64,000 bases of DNA, from assembly GCA_016794625.1 (NCBI GenBank), contig JAEUGY010000103.1, forward strand, positions 1 through 64,000. Reading direction: 5' to 3'. Origin of the DNA: Opitutaceae bacterium. GTDB taxonomy: Bacteria > Verrucomicrobiota > Verrucomicrobiia > Opitutales > Opitutaceae. Positions 50,891 through 59,999 of the stretch are shown in pieces. The notes beneath the pieces were generated by a model. That model was not told where the DNA came from. It made no database searches and saw only the letters and a program-made list of their open reading frames with translations. Each line of letters opens with the position of its first letter. Within the stretch, counting starts at the first letter, position 1. The translations under genes and the position numbers were made by a program.

Positions 50891-52228
50891 CTACTCGGAA
50901 AAGTCGCCGATGCGCAGCAGCAGGGGTTTCTCGACCACACTCTTGAGCCGACCCAACGCGGCCAGCGTGGCCCGCATCGCCTTTTCGTCGCTCTCATGGG
51001 TGGTGAGGATCAGCGACGCCGCCGCCGGACGCTCGGCGGAGGTCTGGATGACGCTCTCAATGCTGACCCCGTTGCGGGCCATCACGGTGGCGATCTGCGC
51101 CAGCACGCCGGGACGATCCTTCACCGTGGTGCGCACGTAGTAGCGGGAACGGATACGTTCGAGCGGGGACAGGCGCACGGCTTGCACGGGCACCGACAGC
51201 AGCTCCGCCACCCCGGCGGTGGTGGCGACGGGGGTCACGTCGCGGCCGGTGTTGAGCAGGACGATCGCATCGGCAATGTCGCTGATCACCGCACTCGCCG
51301 TCGCATCCTGCCCCGCGCCCCGCCCGATGTAGGTCGTCGTGCCCACCACGTCGCCCATCACGGCGATGCCGTTGAAGACCCCGTTGACGTTGGCGAGCAC
51401 CCGGTCCTTCGGGATCAAGGTGGGATGAACCCGGACAAACAGCTCGTTGCGCTCAAAGTCGCGCGTGATGACTGCGAGCAGCTTGATGCCATAACCGAGG
51501 GTGGCGGCGTACTTCAGGTCCGCCTGCGTGATCTGCGTGATGCCATCGACGATCATCTGCGGCGTTTTGACCCAGACACCGTGCGCGAGGTAGGCGAGGA
51601 TCGCCGCCTTGTGCGCCGTGTCCCAGCCCTCCACGTCGAGCGATTCATCCGCCTCGGCGTAACCCAGGCGCTTCGCATCGGCCAGGATCTGGGGATAGCC
51701 CGCCCCCTCCGCCGCCATGCGCGTCAGGATGTAGTTGCAGGTGCCATTCAGGATCCCGTAGATCAGCTTGAACCGGTTGGCCACCAGTCCCTCGCGCAGC
51801 GCCTTGATGATCGGGATGCCGCCGGCGACCGAGGCTTCGAAAAAGAAATGTCCCCCGCCCTTGCGTGCGGCCGCGAAGACCGTGGCGCCGTGTTCGCACA
51901 GCAACGCCTTGTTGGCCGAGACCACCACCTTGCCCCGGTTCAGCGCGGCAAGCGTGACCTCCTTGGCCAGTCCCGTGCCCCCCATCAGTTCGCAGACAAT
52001 GTCGATCGAGGGATCGGTCGCGATGGACAGCGGATCCGCCACCAGTTTGCCCGCCGGCACGTTCACCGTGCGCACCTTGCGCGGGTCCCGCACCGCGGCC
52101 TTGGCCAGCTCGATGCGAACCCCGAGTCGGGCCTCCAGGGCGGAGCGATTGGCGGAAAGGTGTTTCCAGACGCCCTGGCCAACGGTGCCGAGGCCACAGA
52201 GTCCGATGCGAATGGTGCGGGAAGACAT
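50891..52228 (-). CDS. hom: Homoserine dehydrogenase
   Basis: The enzyme reduces aspartate semialdehyde to homoserine. The 445-residue protein has the NAD(P) motif GLCGLGTVGQGVW, VVSANKALLCEHG, GILNGTCNYILTRM, and a catalytic region LDVEGWDTAHKAAILAYLAHG. A C-terminal ACT domain (VKDRPGVLAQIATVMARNGVSIESV) is expected to sense threonine. lysC starts 52 bp downstream on the same strand. Confidence 0.95.
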   Translation of the reverse strand: MSSRTIRIGLCGLGTVGQGVWKHLSANRSALEARLGVRIELAKAAVRDPRKVRTVNVPAGKLVADPLSIATDPSIDIVCELMGGTGLAKEVTLAALNRGKVVVSANKALLCEHGATVFAAARKGGGHFFFEASVAGGIPIIKALREGLVANRFKLIYGILNGTCNYILTRMAAEGAGYPQILADAKRLGYAEADESLDVEGWDTAHKAAILAYLAHGVWVKTPQMIVDGITQITQADLKYAATLGYGIKLLAVITRDFERNELFVRVHPTLIPKDRVLANVNGVFNGIAVMGDVVGTTTYIGRGAGQDATASAVISDIADAIVLLNTGRDVTPVATTAGVAELLSVPVQAVRLSPLERIRSRYYVRTTVKDRPGVLAQIATVMARNGVSIESVIQTSAERPAAASLILTTHESDEKAMRATLAALGRLKSVVEKPLLLRIGDFSE

Positions 52229-52271
52229 GGGAGAGTTAAGTCAGGGAGAGAAGGAAGGGACTCGCAATCAC

Positions 52272-52913
52272 TCAACCAGCACGGGGCTCCACCTTCTTCT
52301 TCGCAAACCGGTTTTCGGTTCCATTCAACAGGCGGACCAGGTTGCTCCGGTGCATGACGATGACGAACAAGGCGATGCCGGCCGCCATGCCGATCAGGGT
52401 CGGAGGCGCCTGAAACACCGCGGCCGCGCCCGGCAGCGCCAGCGCCGCCAACATGGACGCCAGCGAAACATACCGGGTGGTGAAGAACACCAACGCCCAC
52501 ACCACGGCGGAAACCGCGAGCGCTGCCGGGAGGAGCACCGCGAATCCACCCACGGTCGTCGCCACCCCTTTGCCACCCTTGAACCGAGTGAAGCAGGAAA
52601 AGCTGTGACCCAGCAGCGCACCAATCAGACCCGCCACCGCACTGGCCAGCGCATGGGACGCCAGATCCTCGCTCCAACCCACCCGGGCGAGAAGGAGCGG
52701 CAGACCAGTCGCGACCGCCCCCTTCAGGGCATCCAGCGAGAACACCAGATTGCCGGGACCCTTGCCCAGCACCCGACGCACATTGGTCGCCCCGGGATTC
52801 CGGCTCCCATGCTCAAAGATGTTGATGCCATGGCAACGCGCCACCCAGTACCCGAAGGGAAGCGAGCCCAGAAAGTACCCCACCAGTCCAGAGAGTAGCA
52901 CGGAGGCATGCAT
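52272..52913 (-). CDS. plsY: Acyl-phosphate glycerol-3-phosphate acyltransferase
   Basis: This membrane enzyme moves the acyl group from acyl-phosphate to glycerol-3-phosphate, the first step of phospholipid synthesis. The 213-residue protein has about six membrane helices. The three PlsY motifs are visible: GSLPFGYWVAR, GSRNPGATNVRRVLGKGPG with the phosphate-binding NPGATN, and GHSFSCFTRFKGGKGVATTVG. It is 43 bp upstream of hom on the same strand. Confidence 0.93.
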   Translation of the reverse strand: MHASVLLSGLVGYFLGSLPFGYWVARCHGINIFEHGSRNPGATNVRRVLGKGPGNLVFSLDALKGAVATGLPLLLARVGWSEDLASHALASAVAGLIGALLGHSFSCFTRFKGGKGVATTVGGFAVLLPAALAVSAVVWALVFFTTRYVSLASMLAALALPGAAAVFQAPPTLIGMAAGIALFVIVMHRSNLVRLLNGTENRFAKKKVEPRAG

Positions 52914-53014
52914 GGCGGGGGATGGATGGGGTCAGGGACTGGATTGACCAAGCCGCCGCCCAACGACCCGATCGTCGCGGCGTCCTGCGCAGCCAGGGTG
53001 GCGGTTCAGCCGGT

Positions 53015-54604
53015 TCACAGTTCAACGTATTTGGCCAGCGTGATGTTCGGATTGCTCTTCAACTCCCGGCGCACGGCGTCGCTCGGCTCGCTGTCGAGGT
53101 TAATGACAATCAAGGCCGTCTGCCCGGGAGCCTGGCGACTGAGCGACATGTTGGCGATGTTGACTCCGTCCCGTCCCAACAAGGTGCCGACATAACCGAT
53201 CATGCCCGGCTGATCCTTGTTCTCCACGATGAGCAGCTTGCCCGCCGCCTCCACCTCCACCTCGCGATTGTTCAGCGTCACAATGCGGGGCTTCGAAGCC
53301 TTGGTGAACAGCGTGCCCGTGGCGCAGCGGGTCGTGCCGTCCACCGCCACCGCCTCGACGGCCAGCAATTCCGTGTAGTCGCCGTGCTCGGACGACTTGA
53401 CGACCTCGCACTTGATCCCCAATCGCTCCAGCACCACGGGCGCGTTGACGAAATTGACATTCTCGCCGCTGATCCGTCGCAGGTAGCCGCGCTGGACCGC
53501 TCGCGTGATCGAGTTGGTGTCCAGATCGACCATTTTTCCCCAGTAGGAGATTTTCAGTGACGTCACCTGCGCGGGCGCGATCTGCTGAACCAGCGTGCCC
53601 AGCTTGGCCCCGAGGTCGAGGTACGGTCCGAGCACCTTGACCGCCGCCGCATCGATCGAAGGCATGTTGACCGCATTCCGGATCACGCCGCCCCGCAGCA
53701 CGTCGGTGATCTGTTCCGCCACTTCGATGCCGACCGTCTCCTGCGCCTCGGCGGTGGACGCGCCCAAATGGGGCGTCAGCACCACATTGGGCAGAGAGCG
53801 GAGTTCACTCTCCTTGGCCAGCGGTTCGTCCTCGAACACATCCAATCCGGCCGCGGCGACTTTGCCGGACTTGAGCGCGGCGATGAGGGCGCTCTCCTTG
53901 ATGATCCCGCCGCGGGCACAATTGAAGATGCGCAGGCCCTTCTTCGCCTTATCGAAGGCCGCCTCGTCGATCATGTAGTGCGTATCGTCGGTCAGCGGCA
54001 TGTGCACCGTGATGTAATCGGATTGGGCCAGCAGTTCATCCAGCGTCACCGACTCCACCTGGATCGCCTTCGCCCGGCTCGGCGCGAGGTAGGGATCGAA
54101 CGCCAGCACCCGCATGCCAAAGGCCTGCGCCCGCCGCGCCACTTCCCCGCCGATGCGACCGAGACCGACAATGCCAAGCGTCTTCTTGAACAGCTCGATG
54201 CCATTGAAATTCTTGCGATCCCACTGCCCCAGCTTCATGGAAGCCGCCGCCTGCGGCACCGGACGCGCGCCGCACAGCAAATGGGTGAAGGTGAGTTCCG
54301 CCGTGGCGATGGTATTGCCCGACGGCGTGTTCATCACGATGATCCCGCGCTCCGTGGCGGCATCGACATCGACATTGTCCACCCCCACGCCCGCGCGACC
54401 CACCACCTTGAGCAACGGCGCCGCCGCCATGATCTCCGCCGTGATCTTCGTTTCCGACCGCACCGCGATCGCGTGCACGTCCTTCACCAATTCCTTCACC
54501 TTTTCCGGAGAGGAGCCATAGGCCTCCACCACTTCGAAGCCTGGCTGCTGGCGCAGATAGGCAACTCCCTTGGGTGATATCTTGTCGGCGACGAGGATTT
54601 TCAT
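53015..54604 (-). CDS. serA: D-3-phosphoglycerate dehydrogenase
   Basis: SerA oxidises 3-phosphoglycerate, the first step of serine synthesis. The 529-residue long form starts MKILVADKISPKGVAYLRQQ, with VVGRAGVGVDNVDVDAAT, the NAD motif GIVGLGRIGGEVARRA, NCARGGIIKE with the catalytic Arg, DVFEDEPL and TPHLGAST. An intervening domain and a C-terminal ACT domain (IVENKDQPGMIGYVGTLLG) follow. Serine feedback is possible. It precedes plsY by about 100 bp on the same strand. Confidence 0.95.
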   Translation of the reverse strand: MKILVADKISPKGVAYLRQQPGFEVVEAYGSSPEKVKELVKDVHAIAVRSETKITAEIMAAAPLLKVVGRAGVGVDNVDVDAATERGIIVMNTPSGNTIATAELTFTHLLCGARPVPQAAASMKLGQWDRKNFNGIELFKKTLGIVGLGRIGGEVARRAQAFGMRVLAFDPYLAPSRAKAIQVESVTLDELLAQSDYITVHMPLTDDTHYMIDEAAFDKAKKGLRIFNCARGGIIKESALIAALKSGKVAAAGLDVFEDEPLAKESELRSLPNVVLTPHLGASTAEAQETVGIEVAEQITDVLRGGVIRNAVNMPSIDAAAVKVLGPYLDLGAKLGTLVQQIAPAQVTSLKISYWGKMVDLDTNSITRAVQRGYLRRISGENVNFVNAPVVLERLGIKCEVVKSSEHGDYTELLAVEAVAVDGTTRCATGTLFTKASKPRIVTLNNREVEVEAAGKLLIVENKDQPGMIGYVGTLLGRDGVNIANMSLSRQAPGQTALIVINLDSEPSDAVRRELKSNPNITLAKYVEL

Positions 54605-54776
54605 GCGGGCAAAGCCGCCAAACGAAACGTTTCGAACCGATCGCTAGCAAGGAAAACGTTCGACAGGTCCGTCGGCAACACACCGGCACACCCACACTAA
54701 AGACAACAAATTGCCCTTACGAGAGACAGGCATCCCGCTCTCGCCAGGTCCCGGCTTGCCCGTCCACGCTTCCCGC

Positions 54777-55412
54777 ATGCCCGCCACCCGCCTCGCCCAG
54801 CAGATTCAATTCATCCTCGAGGTCGACAAACTGAAGGACATTTTCCGCCAGACCGTGCTCATCCACAGCGGCCGGCCGGAAAACGACGCCGAGCACTCCT
54901 GGCATCTGTGCCTGCTGGTCATTGTTCTGGCCGAACACGCCAATGTACCGTCGCTCAACATTCTGAAGGTTCTCAAGATGCTGATTCTGCATGACTTGGT
55001 GGAAATCGACGCCGGTGACACCTTTGCCTACGACACGGCCGCGATGGCCGATCAGCACGAGCGGGAGGCGCGCGCGGCGAACCGCATTTTCGGACTTCTG
55101 CCCAAGGACCAAGCCGCCGAGTTTCGCGCGCTGTGGGATGAATTTGAGGCCAAGACCACCGACGAGGCCAAGTTTGCCACGGCCGTGGACCGCTTTCAGC
55201 CCATGCTTCTCAATGTCCACACCGCGGGTTCGGCCTGGAAACGTCATGGGATCACGCACGATCGGGTGGTCGCGCGCAATCGGCACATCGCCGAGGGATC
55301 CACCGCCCTGTGGGAGTATGCGGCCGCGATGATTGCGCAGGCCGTGAGCGACGGGCACCTCGCCGCCCGGCCCGCCGACGCGCCCTCCCCGAATGCTCCG
55401 GCGTCGGCGTGA
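54777..55412 (+). CDS. HD-domain hydrolase, YfbR/HDDC2-like
   Basis: The 211-residue protein from the ATG at 54777 shows the HD metal-site pattern: ENDAEHSWHLCLLVIVLAEH (first His), LKMLILHDLVEIDAGD (the HD pair) and FATAVDRFQPMLLN (last Asp). Close families are 5'-deoxynucleotidases that remove phosphate from dNMPs. A Pro/Ala-rich C-terminal tail is unstructured. The gene is convergent with another HD enzyme of nucleotide metabolism, the dGTPase-like gene. Confidence 0.85.
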   Translation: MPATRLAQQIQFILEVDKLKDIFRQTVLIHSGRPENDAEHSWHLCLLVIVLAEHANVPSLNILKVLKMLILHDLVEIDAGDTFAYDTAAMADQHEREARAANRIFGLLPKDQAAEFRALWDEFEAKTTDEAKFATAVDRFQPMLLNVHTAGSAWKRHGITHDRVVARNRHIAEGSTALWEYAAAMIAQAVSDGHLAARPADAPSPNAPASA

Positions 55413-55433
55413 CGGCCCTTTTCTGCCGGGCCC

Positions 55434-56702
55434 TCAGCTCAAGTCGCGAATGCTGCCAAATTCCGGATCGAACAACCGGCGGTAGGTTCTGACAATCATG
55501 CCGTCGGTCAATCCGGCGAGCCAGTCGCAGATCTGTCGTGCCTGATCGGCCGGGGTTGGTGCCTGTTCCACCAGACGCCCGACCCGAGGAGGCAGGATGC
55601 GGATCACCCGGGAACCGCGCTCCACATAGTTGCGCCAGGTGGATTCCCAGAGGTCGAACAAGACTTTGCGCGCCTTGTGCTCCATCTGCTGCAGCTGGGG
55701 GCTTTCGAAGATGACGTCGTTGGCCAGCCGCTTGTAGAAGGCCGCCTCCCGCTCCGCTCCCGGCGCCACCACCAGTTCAAATTGGTAACGGCAGGTCTGC
55801 GCGCCCATGAACGTCTGCCGCGAACGCAGGCGGCACGAGGTAATGAAATGTCCGATCTTTTGCGCAAACACGGATTCAAGCCGGTCCGACCGGATGCCCG
55901 CGATCAGGGCGTCGAGCCAGGCCTGGCTCTCCGCGTTCACGCCCGCTCCAGATGCCCAGTGCTCGATGCGCTCGACGGTCAGGAAGCCGGCGCGGACGCC
56001 ATCGACGATGTCGTTGAGCGAATACGCCGCGTCATCGGCCCAGTCCATGATCTGGCACTCCACGCTCTTGAACGCATTCAACCGTTCCGCTTCGTGCAGG
56101 GCGCCCGGAATCAAGGTGTCTCCAAAAACATACGACCGGTACCGTTCCTGTGGATTGTAGAGGAAGTGGTTGCTGGGCGGCGCGGGAAACTCCCGGAAGA
56201 GCTTCTTGTATTTCAGCACGCCATCCATCAAGGCCCGCGTGGGTTGCATGCCTCGCACCCCGGTCTCGTCGTGATAGAGCGTCTCGGTCAGCAGGTGCAG
56301 CGTCTGCGCGTTGCCTTCAAAACCGCCCCAGGGCATCATCAACTCCTGCAGGGTGCGTTCGCCCGAATGTCCAAAAGGGGGATGGCCCAGGTCATGGGCG
56401 AGGCAAACCGCCTCCACCAGGTCGGAATCGATGTAAAAGTCATCACCGAGCGGATCGCCGCGACTCCGCAGAAAATTGCAAATCGAACGTCCGATCTGCG
56501 CCACCTCCATCGAGTGCGTCAGCCGCGTCCGATAGAAGTCATATTCTCCCGACAGGAAGACCTGCGTCTTGGACTGAAGCTTGCGAAAGCCCTGGGCATG
56601 AATGATCCGGTCGCGGTCGATTTGGAACAGGGTGCGGTAGTCGGGCCGGCGTTCGGCGCCCCACGTGGCGGTGTCAAATTCGGAGTAAAAGCGGTTTTGC
56701 AT
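55434..56702 (-). CDS. dgt: dGTP triphosphohydrolase-like protein
   Basis: The 422-residue protein begins MQNRFYSEFDTATWGAERRP. The HD motif is spread over RTRLTHSMEVAQIGR, LAHDLGHPPFGHSGER and MDWADDAAYSLNDIVDG. These enzymes release triphosphate from dNTPs and so control nucleotide pools. The start at 56702 is preferred over 56747 because the conserved part begins there. It is divergent from the DUF971 gene. Confidence 0.9.
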   Translation of the reverse strand: MQNRFYSEFDTATWGAERRPDYRTLFQIDRDRIIHAQGFRKLQSKTQVFLSGEYDFYRTRLTHSMEVAQIGRSICNFLRSRGDPLGDDFYIDSDLVEAVCLAHDLGHPPFGHSGERTLQELMMPWGGFEGNAQTLHLLTETLYHDETGVRGMQPTRALMDGVLKYKKLFREFPAPPSNHFLYNPQERYRSYVFGDTLIPGALHEAERLNAFKSVECQIMDWADDAAYSLNDIVDGVRAGFLTVERIEHWASGAGVNAESQAWLDALIAGIRSDRLESVFAQKIGHFITSCRLRSRQTFMGAQTCRYQFELVVAPGAEREAAFYKRLANDVIFESPQLQQMEHKARKVLFDLWESTWRNYVERGSRVIRILPPRVGRLVEQAPTPADQARQICDWLAGLTDGMIVRTYRRLFDPEFGSIRDLS

Positions 56703-56846
56703 GCGTCCGGATGCGGCCAGCGCACCCTCTGCGCCGCCGGAACGCAACTCCTTCCAGCATCCACGGCCACGGACTCCCCGGGGTGCACCCGCCCATGAAT
56801 TTACTCGGCAGCCGGCTTGTCCCCCGTTTTTCTGTCAGACCGTCCG

Positions 56847-57152
56847 ATGCACACGCCGATTGATGTACAGTTGATTGGAACCGAAATCGCCCTGCGCTGG
56901 AGCGATGGCGCGGAGACCTTTTTCGCCGGCGACCTCCTGCGCGCCGCCTCCCCCAGCGCCGAAACCCGGGGTGAACGCGACATCTTCGGCCAGCAGTACG
57001 GAGGCAATGGACCGCGCACGTTTGACGGCGTGACGGTCGTGGGCTGGGAGCGGGTCGGCAACTACGCGATCCGCTTCGATTTCAGTGATGGTCATCGAAC
57101 GGGAATCTACAGCTACGACTACCTGCGCGAACTGGCCGACCGACATCGATAG
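56847..57152 (+). CDS. DUF971-domain protein
   Basis: The 101-residue protein shows the DUF971 (GBBH-like N-terminal) pattern: IALRWSDGAETFFAGDLLR, then VGNYAIRFDFSDGHRTGIYSYDYLREL. The domain is related to the N-terminus of gamma-butyrobetaine hydroxylase and occurs in proteins linked to Fe-S metabolism, but its role is not established. The ATG at 56847 is chosen. It is followed by hisI 61 bp later on the same strand. Confidence 0.85.
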   Translation: MHTPIDVQLIGTEIALRWSDGAETFFAGDLLRAASPSAETRGERDIFGQQYGGNGPRTFDGVTVVGWERVGNYAIRFDFSDGHRTGIYSYDYLRELADRHR

Positions 57153-57213
57153 GACGGTCGCTCGCGTCCGTCCGCTCCGGTCTCCTCCCTTTCCCGTCTT
57201 CTTCTCTCTTCCC

Positions 57214-57678
57214 ATGACTTTTCCCGCCCGCACCACCACCGCCGAGATTGAACTTGGCACCCAGCTGCAGCCCAAGTTCGGATCCGACGGACTTATTCCC
57301 TGCATCACCCAGGACGTCGCCAGCGGCGAGGTCCTGATGTTTGCCTTCATGAATGCCGACTCGCTCGCACACACCCTGCGCACCGGCAAAGCCACCTACT
57401 GGAGCCGCTCGCGGGGCAAGCTGTGGGTCAAGGGTGAGGAATCCGGCAACATCCAGTGGGTGCGCGAACTTCGCACCGATTGCGACCAGGACGTGCTCTT
57501 GATCAAGGTCGAGCAGACCGGTTCGGCCAATGCGTCCTGCCACAACGGTTACAAGAGCTGCTTCTACCGGCGCCTCGCCGATCTGCCGGCCGCGGCCAGA
57601 GGCGCGGGCTTCGCGCTCGAATACACCGCCGAGCGGCTCTTCGACCCGGCGACGGTGTACAAGAAGAAGCCGACCTGA
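57214..57678 (+). CDS. hisI: Phosphoribosyl-AMP cyclohydrolase
   Basis: HisI opens the adenine ring of phosphoribosyl-AMP in histidine synthesis. The 154-residue monofunctional form has VASGEVLMFAFMNADSLAHTL, the core GKATYWSRSRGKLWVKGEES and the zinc/metal region DCDQDVLLIKVEQ. NASCHNGYKSCFYR with its cysteines follows. No fused HisE domain is present. The frame continues upstream to 57085 but the ATG at 57214 fits the family. No other his gene is in the window. Confidence 0.92.
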   Translation: MTFPARTTTAEIELGTQLQPKFGSDGLIPCITQDVASGEVLMFAFMNADSLAHTLRTGKATYWSRSRGKLWVKGEESGNIQWVRELRTDCDQDVLLIKVEQTGSANASCHNGYKSCFYRRLADLPAAARGAGFALEYTAERLFDPATVYKKKPT

Positions 57679-57691
57679 CGACGCGACCGCG

Positions 57692-58483
57692 TCACACCAC
57701 GTTGCCCGGAGCCAGCCCTCGCTCGCTCTGCGCGGCGAAGGTCACGATGCGCTGAAACTCCGGCGAGGAGGCCGCGGGGTGCTGCGCGATTTTCTCCATG
57801 GCCTGACTGCGGTTCAACCCATCGCGGAATAGGATGCGGTACACCTGCTTCACCCGCTCCATTTGCTCCGGGGAAAACCCTTTCCGTTCTAGCCCCACCT
57901 TGTTGATGGAACGGATCACGGCCGGCTGACCGTCCGCAATGAAGAACGGCGCCACATCCTGCACGACCTTGGCGAAGGCACTGACCATCGCGTACGCACC
58001 GATCCGGCAGAATTGATGCACGCCGGCGGCGCCGCCGATGGTGACATGATCCTCCACGGTGACATGCCCCGCGAGCAGGATCGAATTGCTCATCACGATG
58101 TGGTCGCCCAGCACGCAATCGTGGGCCACGTGGCAGTAGGCCAGCAGGGTGTTGTGGCTGCCGATGACGGTGACATCGCCATCCGCCGTCGCCGCATGCA
58201 CCGTCACGTATTCACGGAACACATTGTGCGCCCCAATCTTTACGCCCGGGCGGCCTCCCTTGTACTTCAGATCCTGCGTCTTCGCCCCGACGTTCGCGTG
58301 CGGAAACACCTCGCAATCGGGCCCCAGGACCGTCCACCCCTCCACCGCACAGTGGTGGTGCAGGCGGGTGCGATCGCCCAGCGTCACCTCCGGGCCCACG
58401 TAGACGAACGGTCCAATGTCCACATCGACCCCCAACTGGGCGCCGGGCTCGACGATGGCGCTGGGATGGATCCGGGTGGCCAT
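57692..58483 (-). CDS. lpxA: UDP-N-acetylglucosamine acyltransferase
   Basis: LpxA transfers the first 3-hydroxyacyl chain in lipid A synthesis. The 263-residue trimeric enzyme has a left-handed beta-helix of hexapeptide repeats (IHPSAIVEPGAQLGVDVDIG onward). The segment YCHVAHDCVLGDH carries the catalytic His, and SILLAGHVTVEDHVTIGG, AAGVHQFCRIGAYA and NKVGLERKGFS follow. It lies 4 bp downstream of lpxC-fabZ on the same strand. Confidence 0.94.
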   Translation of the reverse strand: MATRIHPSAIVEPGAQLGVDVDIGPFVYVGPEVTLGDRTRLHHHCAVEGWTVLGPDCEVFPHANVGAKTQDLKYKGGRPGVKIGAHNVFREYVTVHAATADGDVTVIGSHNTLLAYCHVAHDCVLGDHIVMSNSILLAGHVTVEDHVTIGGAAGVHQFCRIGAYAMVSAFAKVVQDVAPFFIADGQPAVIRSINKVGLERKGFSPEQMERVKQVYRILFRDGLNRSQAMEKIAQHPAASSPEFQRIVTFAAQSERGLAPGNVV

Positions 58484-58487
58484 GGGA

Positions 58488-59825
58488 TCAGGTGACCTCC
58501 GCCTCGTCCACGATCGCGAACATGAGCTCGGCCGAGGAAACGACCGCTCCGTCCACGGTGCACACCACCTCGGCGGAGGCGAGTTTGGTGCCCCGCGTCT
58601 TCGTCAGCTTGGCCGAGACCACCAGTCGATCCCCAGGTCGCACGGGTTTGCGAAACTTGACCTTGTCCGCACTCATAAAAAGGGAGGTCTTCCCCTCGAC
58701 CGAACCGCGACGCAGCATGAGCACGCCGGCCGCCTGGGCCATGCACTCAAGCTGCAGCACACCCGGCATCACCGGATTGCCCGGGAAGTGGCCTTGAAAG
58801 TACGGTTCGTTGATCGTGACGTTCTTGATCGCGGTCAGCTCGTCCTCGCCTTTGAACTCGGTGATCCGGTCGATCATCACGAACGGATAGCGGTGCGGCA
58901 GCGTCTCGAGGATGCGCCGGATGTCGAGCGAGGTCTCATGGGCCAGAACCATGGTCTTGGCCTCGGTCGACTTCTTCTTGGCCGGCGATTTCAGCAATTC
59001 CTGCCGGCGATCAAAGAGCACGCGGGTGATTTCCGCGTTCAGCTGATGGCCCGGGCAGGTCGCCACGATGTGGGCCTTCAGGGGCACACCGAGCAGCACA
59101 ATGTCCCCGATGATATCGAGAATCTTGTGACGCACAAACTCGTCCTTAAACCGCAGCGGCTCCTTCGACAGGATGTTGCCGCCCTTGATCACGATCGCGG
59201 CATCGAGACTGCCACCCCGGATCTTGCCCAGCTTGAGCAACTCCTCGATGTCCTCGTAGATGGTGAACGTCCGGGCGGCGGCGAGCTGACTGATGTAGGT
59301 TTCCGGATCCACCGCGATGGAAAGGTGCTGGGTGTGGTAGCCCCGGTCATCCGTGGAGGTGCACGTGATCTTCAGGCCGTCGTACGGCAGCGCGATGATC
59401 GAACGATTCCCCTTCATGACCGACACCGGACCATCCAACTCAAAATAGACCCGCTCCTTGTCCTGCTCCACCGGCTCGCCTTCCAGGATCATGGTGACGA
59501 ACGGACGAGCCGATCCGTCCATGATGGGCGGCTCCGACGAATCCATTTCGATCATCACATTGTCGATGCCACACCCCGCGAGCGCGCTCAACACATGCTC
59601 CACCAGGTGTACCTTGGCATGCCCCTCCTGCACCGTGGTGTTCCGGACCAAATCGCCCACCAGTTCAATGCGAGGCTTGATCTCCGGCTGACCGTGCAGG
59701 TCCATGCGCTTGAAGACCAAACCATGATTGGCCGGCGCGGGTTTGAAGGTCAGTTGCACGGGATTTCCCGTGTGCAACCCGGTGCCTTTGATGGAGACGG
59801 CGCGCGCCAGCGTGCGTTGTTTCAT
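58488..59825 (-). CDS. lpxC/fabZ: LpxC-FabZ fusion: deacetylase and 3-hydroxyacyl-ACP dehydratase
   Basis: The 445-residue protein joins two enzymes. Residues 1-about 290 are LpxC, with zinc ligands in LVEHVLSALAGCGIDNV and FVRHKILDIIGD. Residues about 300-445 are FabZ (LPHRYPFVMIDRI; the catalytic YFQGHFPGNPVMPGV; QLECMAQAAGVL). Such fusions are known from Bacteroidota and some Verrucomicrobiota/Chlorobi lineages. The fusion couples the committed lipid A step with supply of unsaturated fatty acids. lpxA follows directly. Confidence 0.94.
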   Translation of the reverse strand: MKQRTLARAVSIKGTGLHTGNPVQLTFKPAPANHGLVFKRMDLHGQPEIKPRIELVGDLVRNTTVQEGHAKVHLVEHVLSALAGCGIDNVMIEMDSSEPPIMDGSARPFVTMILEGEPVEQDKERVYFELDGPVSVMKGNRSIIALPYDGLKITCTSTDDRGYHTQHLSIAVDPETYISQLAAARTFTIYEDIEELLKLGKIRGGSLDAAIVIKGGNILSKEPLRFKDEFVRHKILDIIGDIVLLGVPLKAHIVATCPGHQLNAEITRVLFDRRQELLKSPAKKKSTEAKTMVLAHETSLDIRRILETLPHRYPFVMIDRITEFKGEDELTAIKNVTINEPYFQGHFPGNPVMPGVLQLECMAQAAGVLMLRRGSVEGKTSLFMSADKVKFRKPVRPGDRLVVSAKLTKTRGTKLASAEVVCTVDGAVVSSAELMFAIVDEAEVT

Positions 59826-59936
59826 GACGGAAAATCCTCAGCAGTGTCGGAAGACGACGGCAAAGGGCAAGCGCGGAGGCAAGTGAAGCCGAGGACGTTC
59901 GGCAAGACCGGGTTTCGGCGATCCGGCGACGAAAAA

Positions 59937-59960
59937 GCCGCAGCCCTTGCGGGCTGCGGC
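59937..59960 (-). terminator. Rho-independent terminator of the TonB receptor gene
   Basis: A 10-bp perfect stem GCCGCAGCCC / GGGCTGCGGC with a TTGC loop is flanked on the left by AAAAA, which read as T on the minus strand. It lies 40 bp after the receptor stop. Confidence 0.8.
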
Positions 59961-59999
59961 GGGAAGGGACCACCGAAGGGACGGCGATATCCCTGGGGC

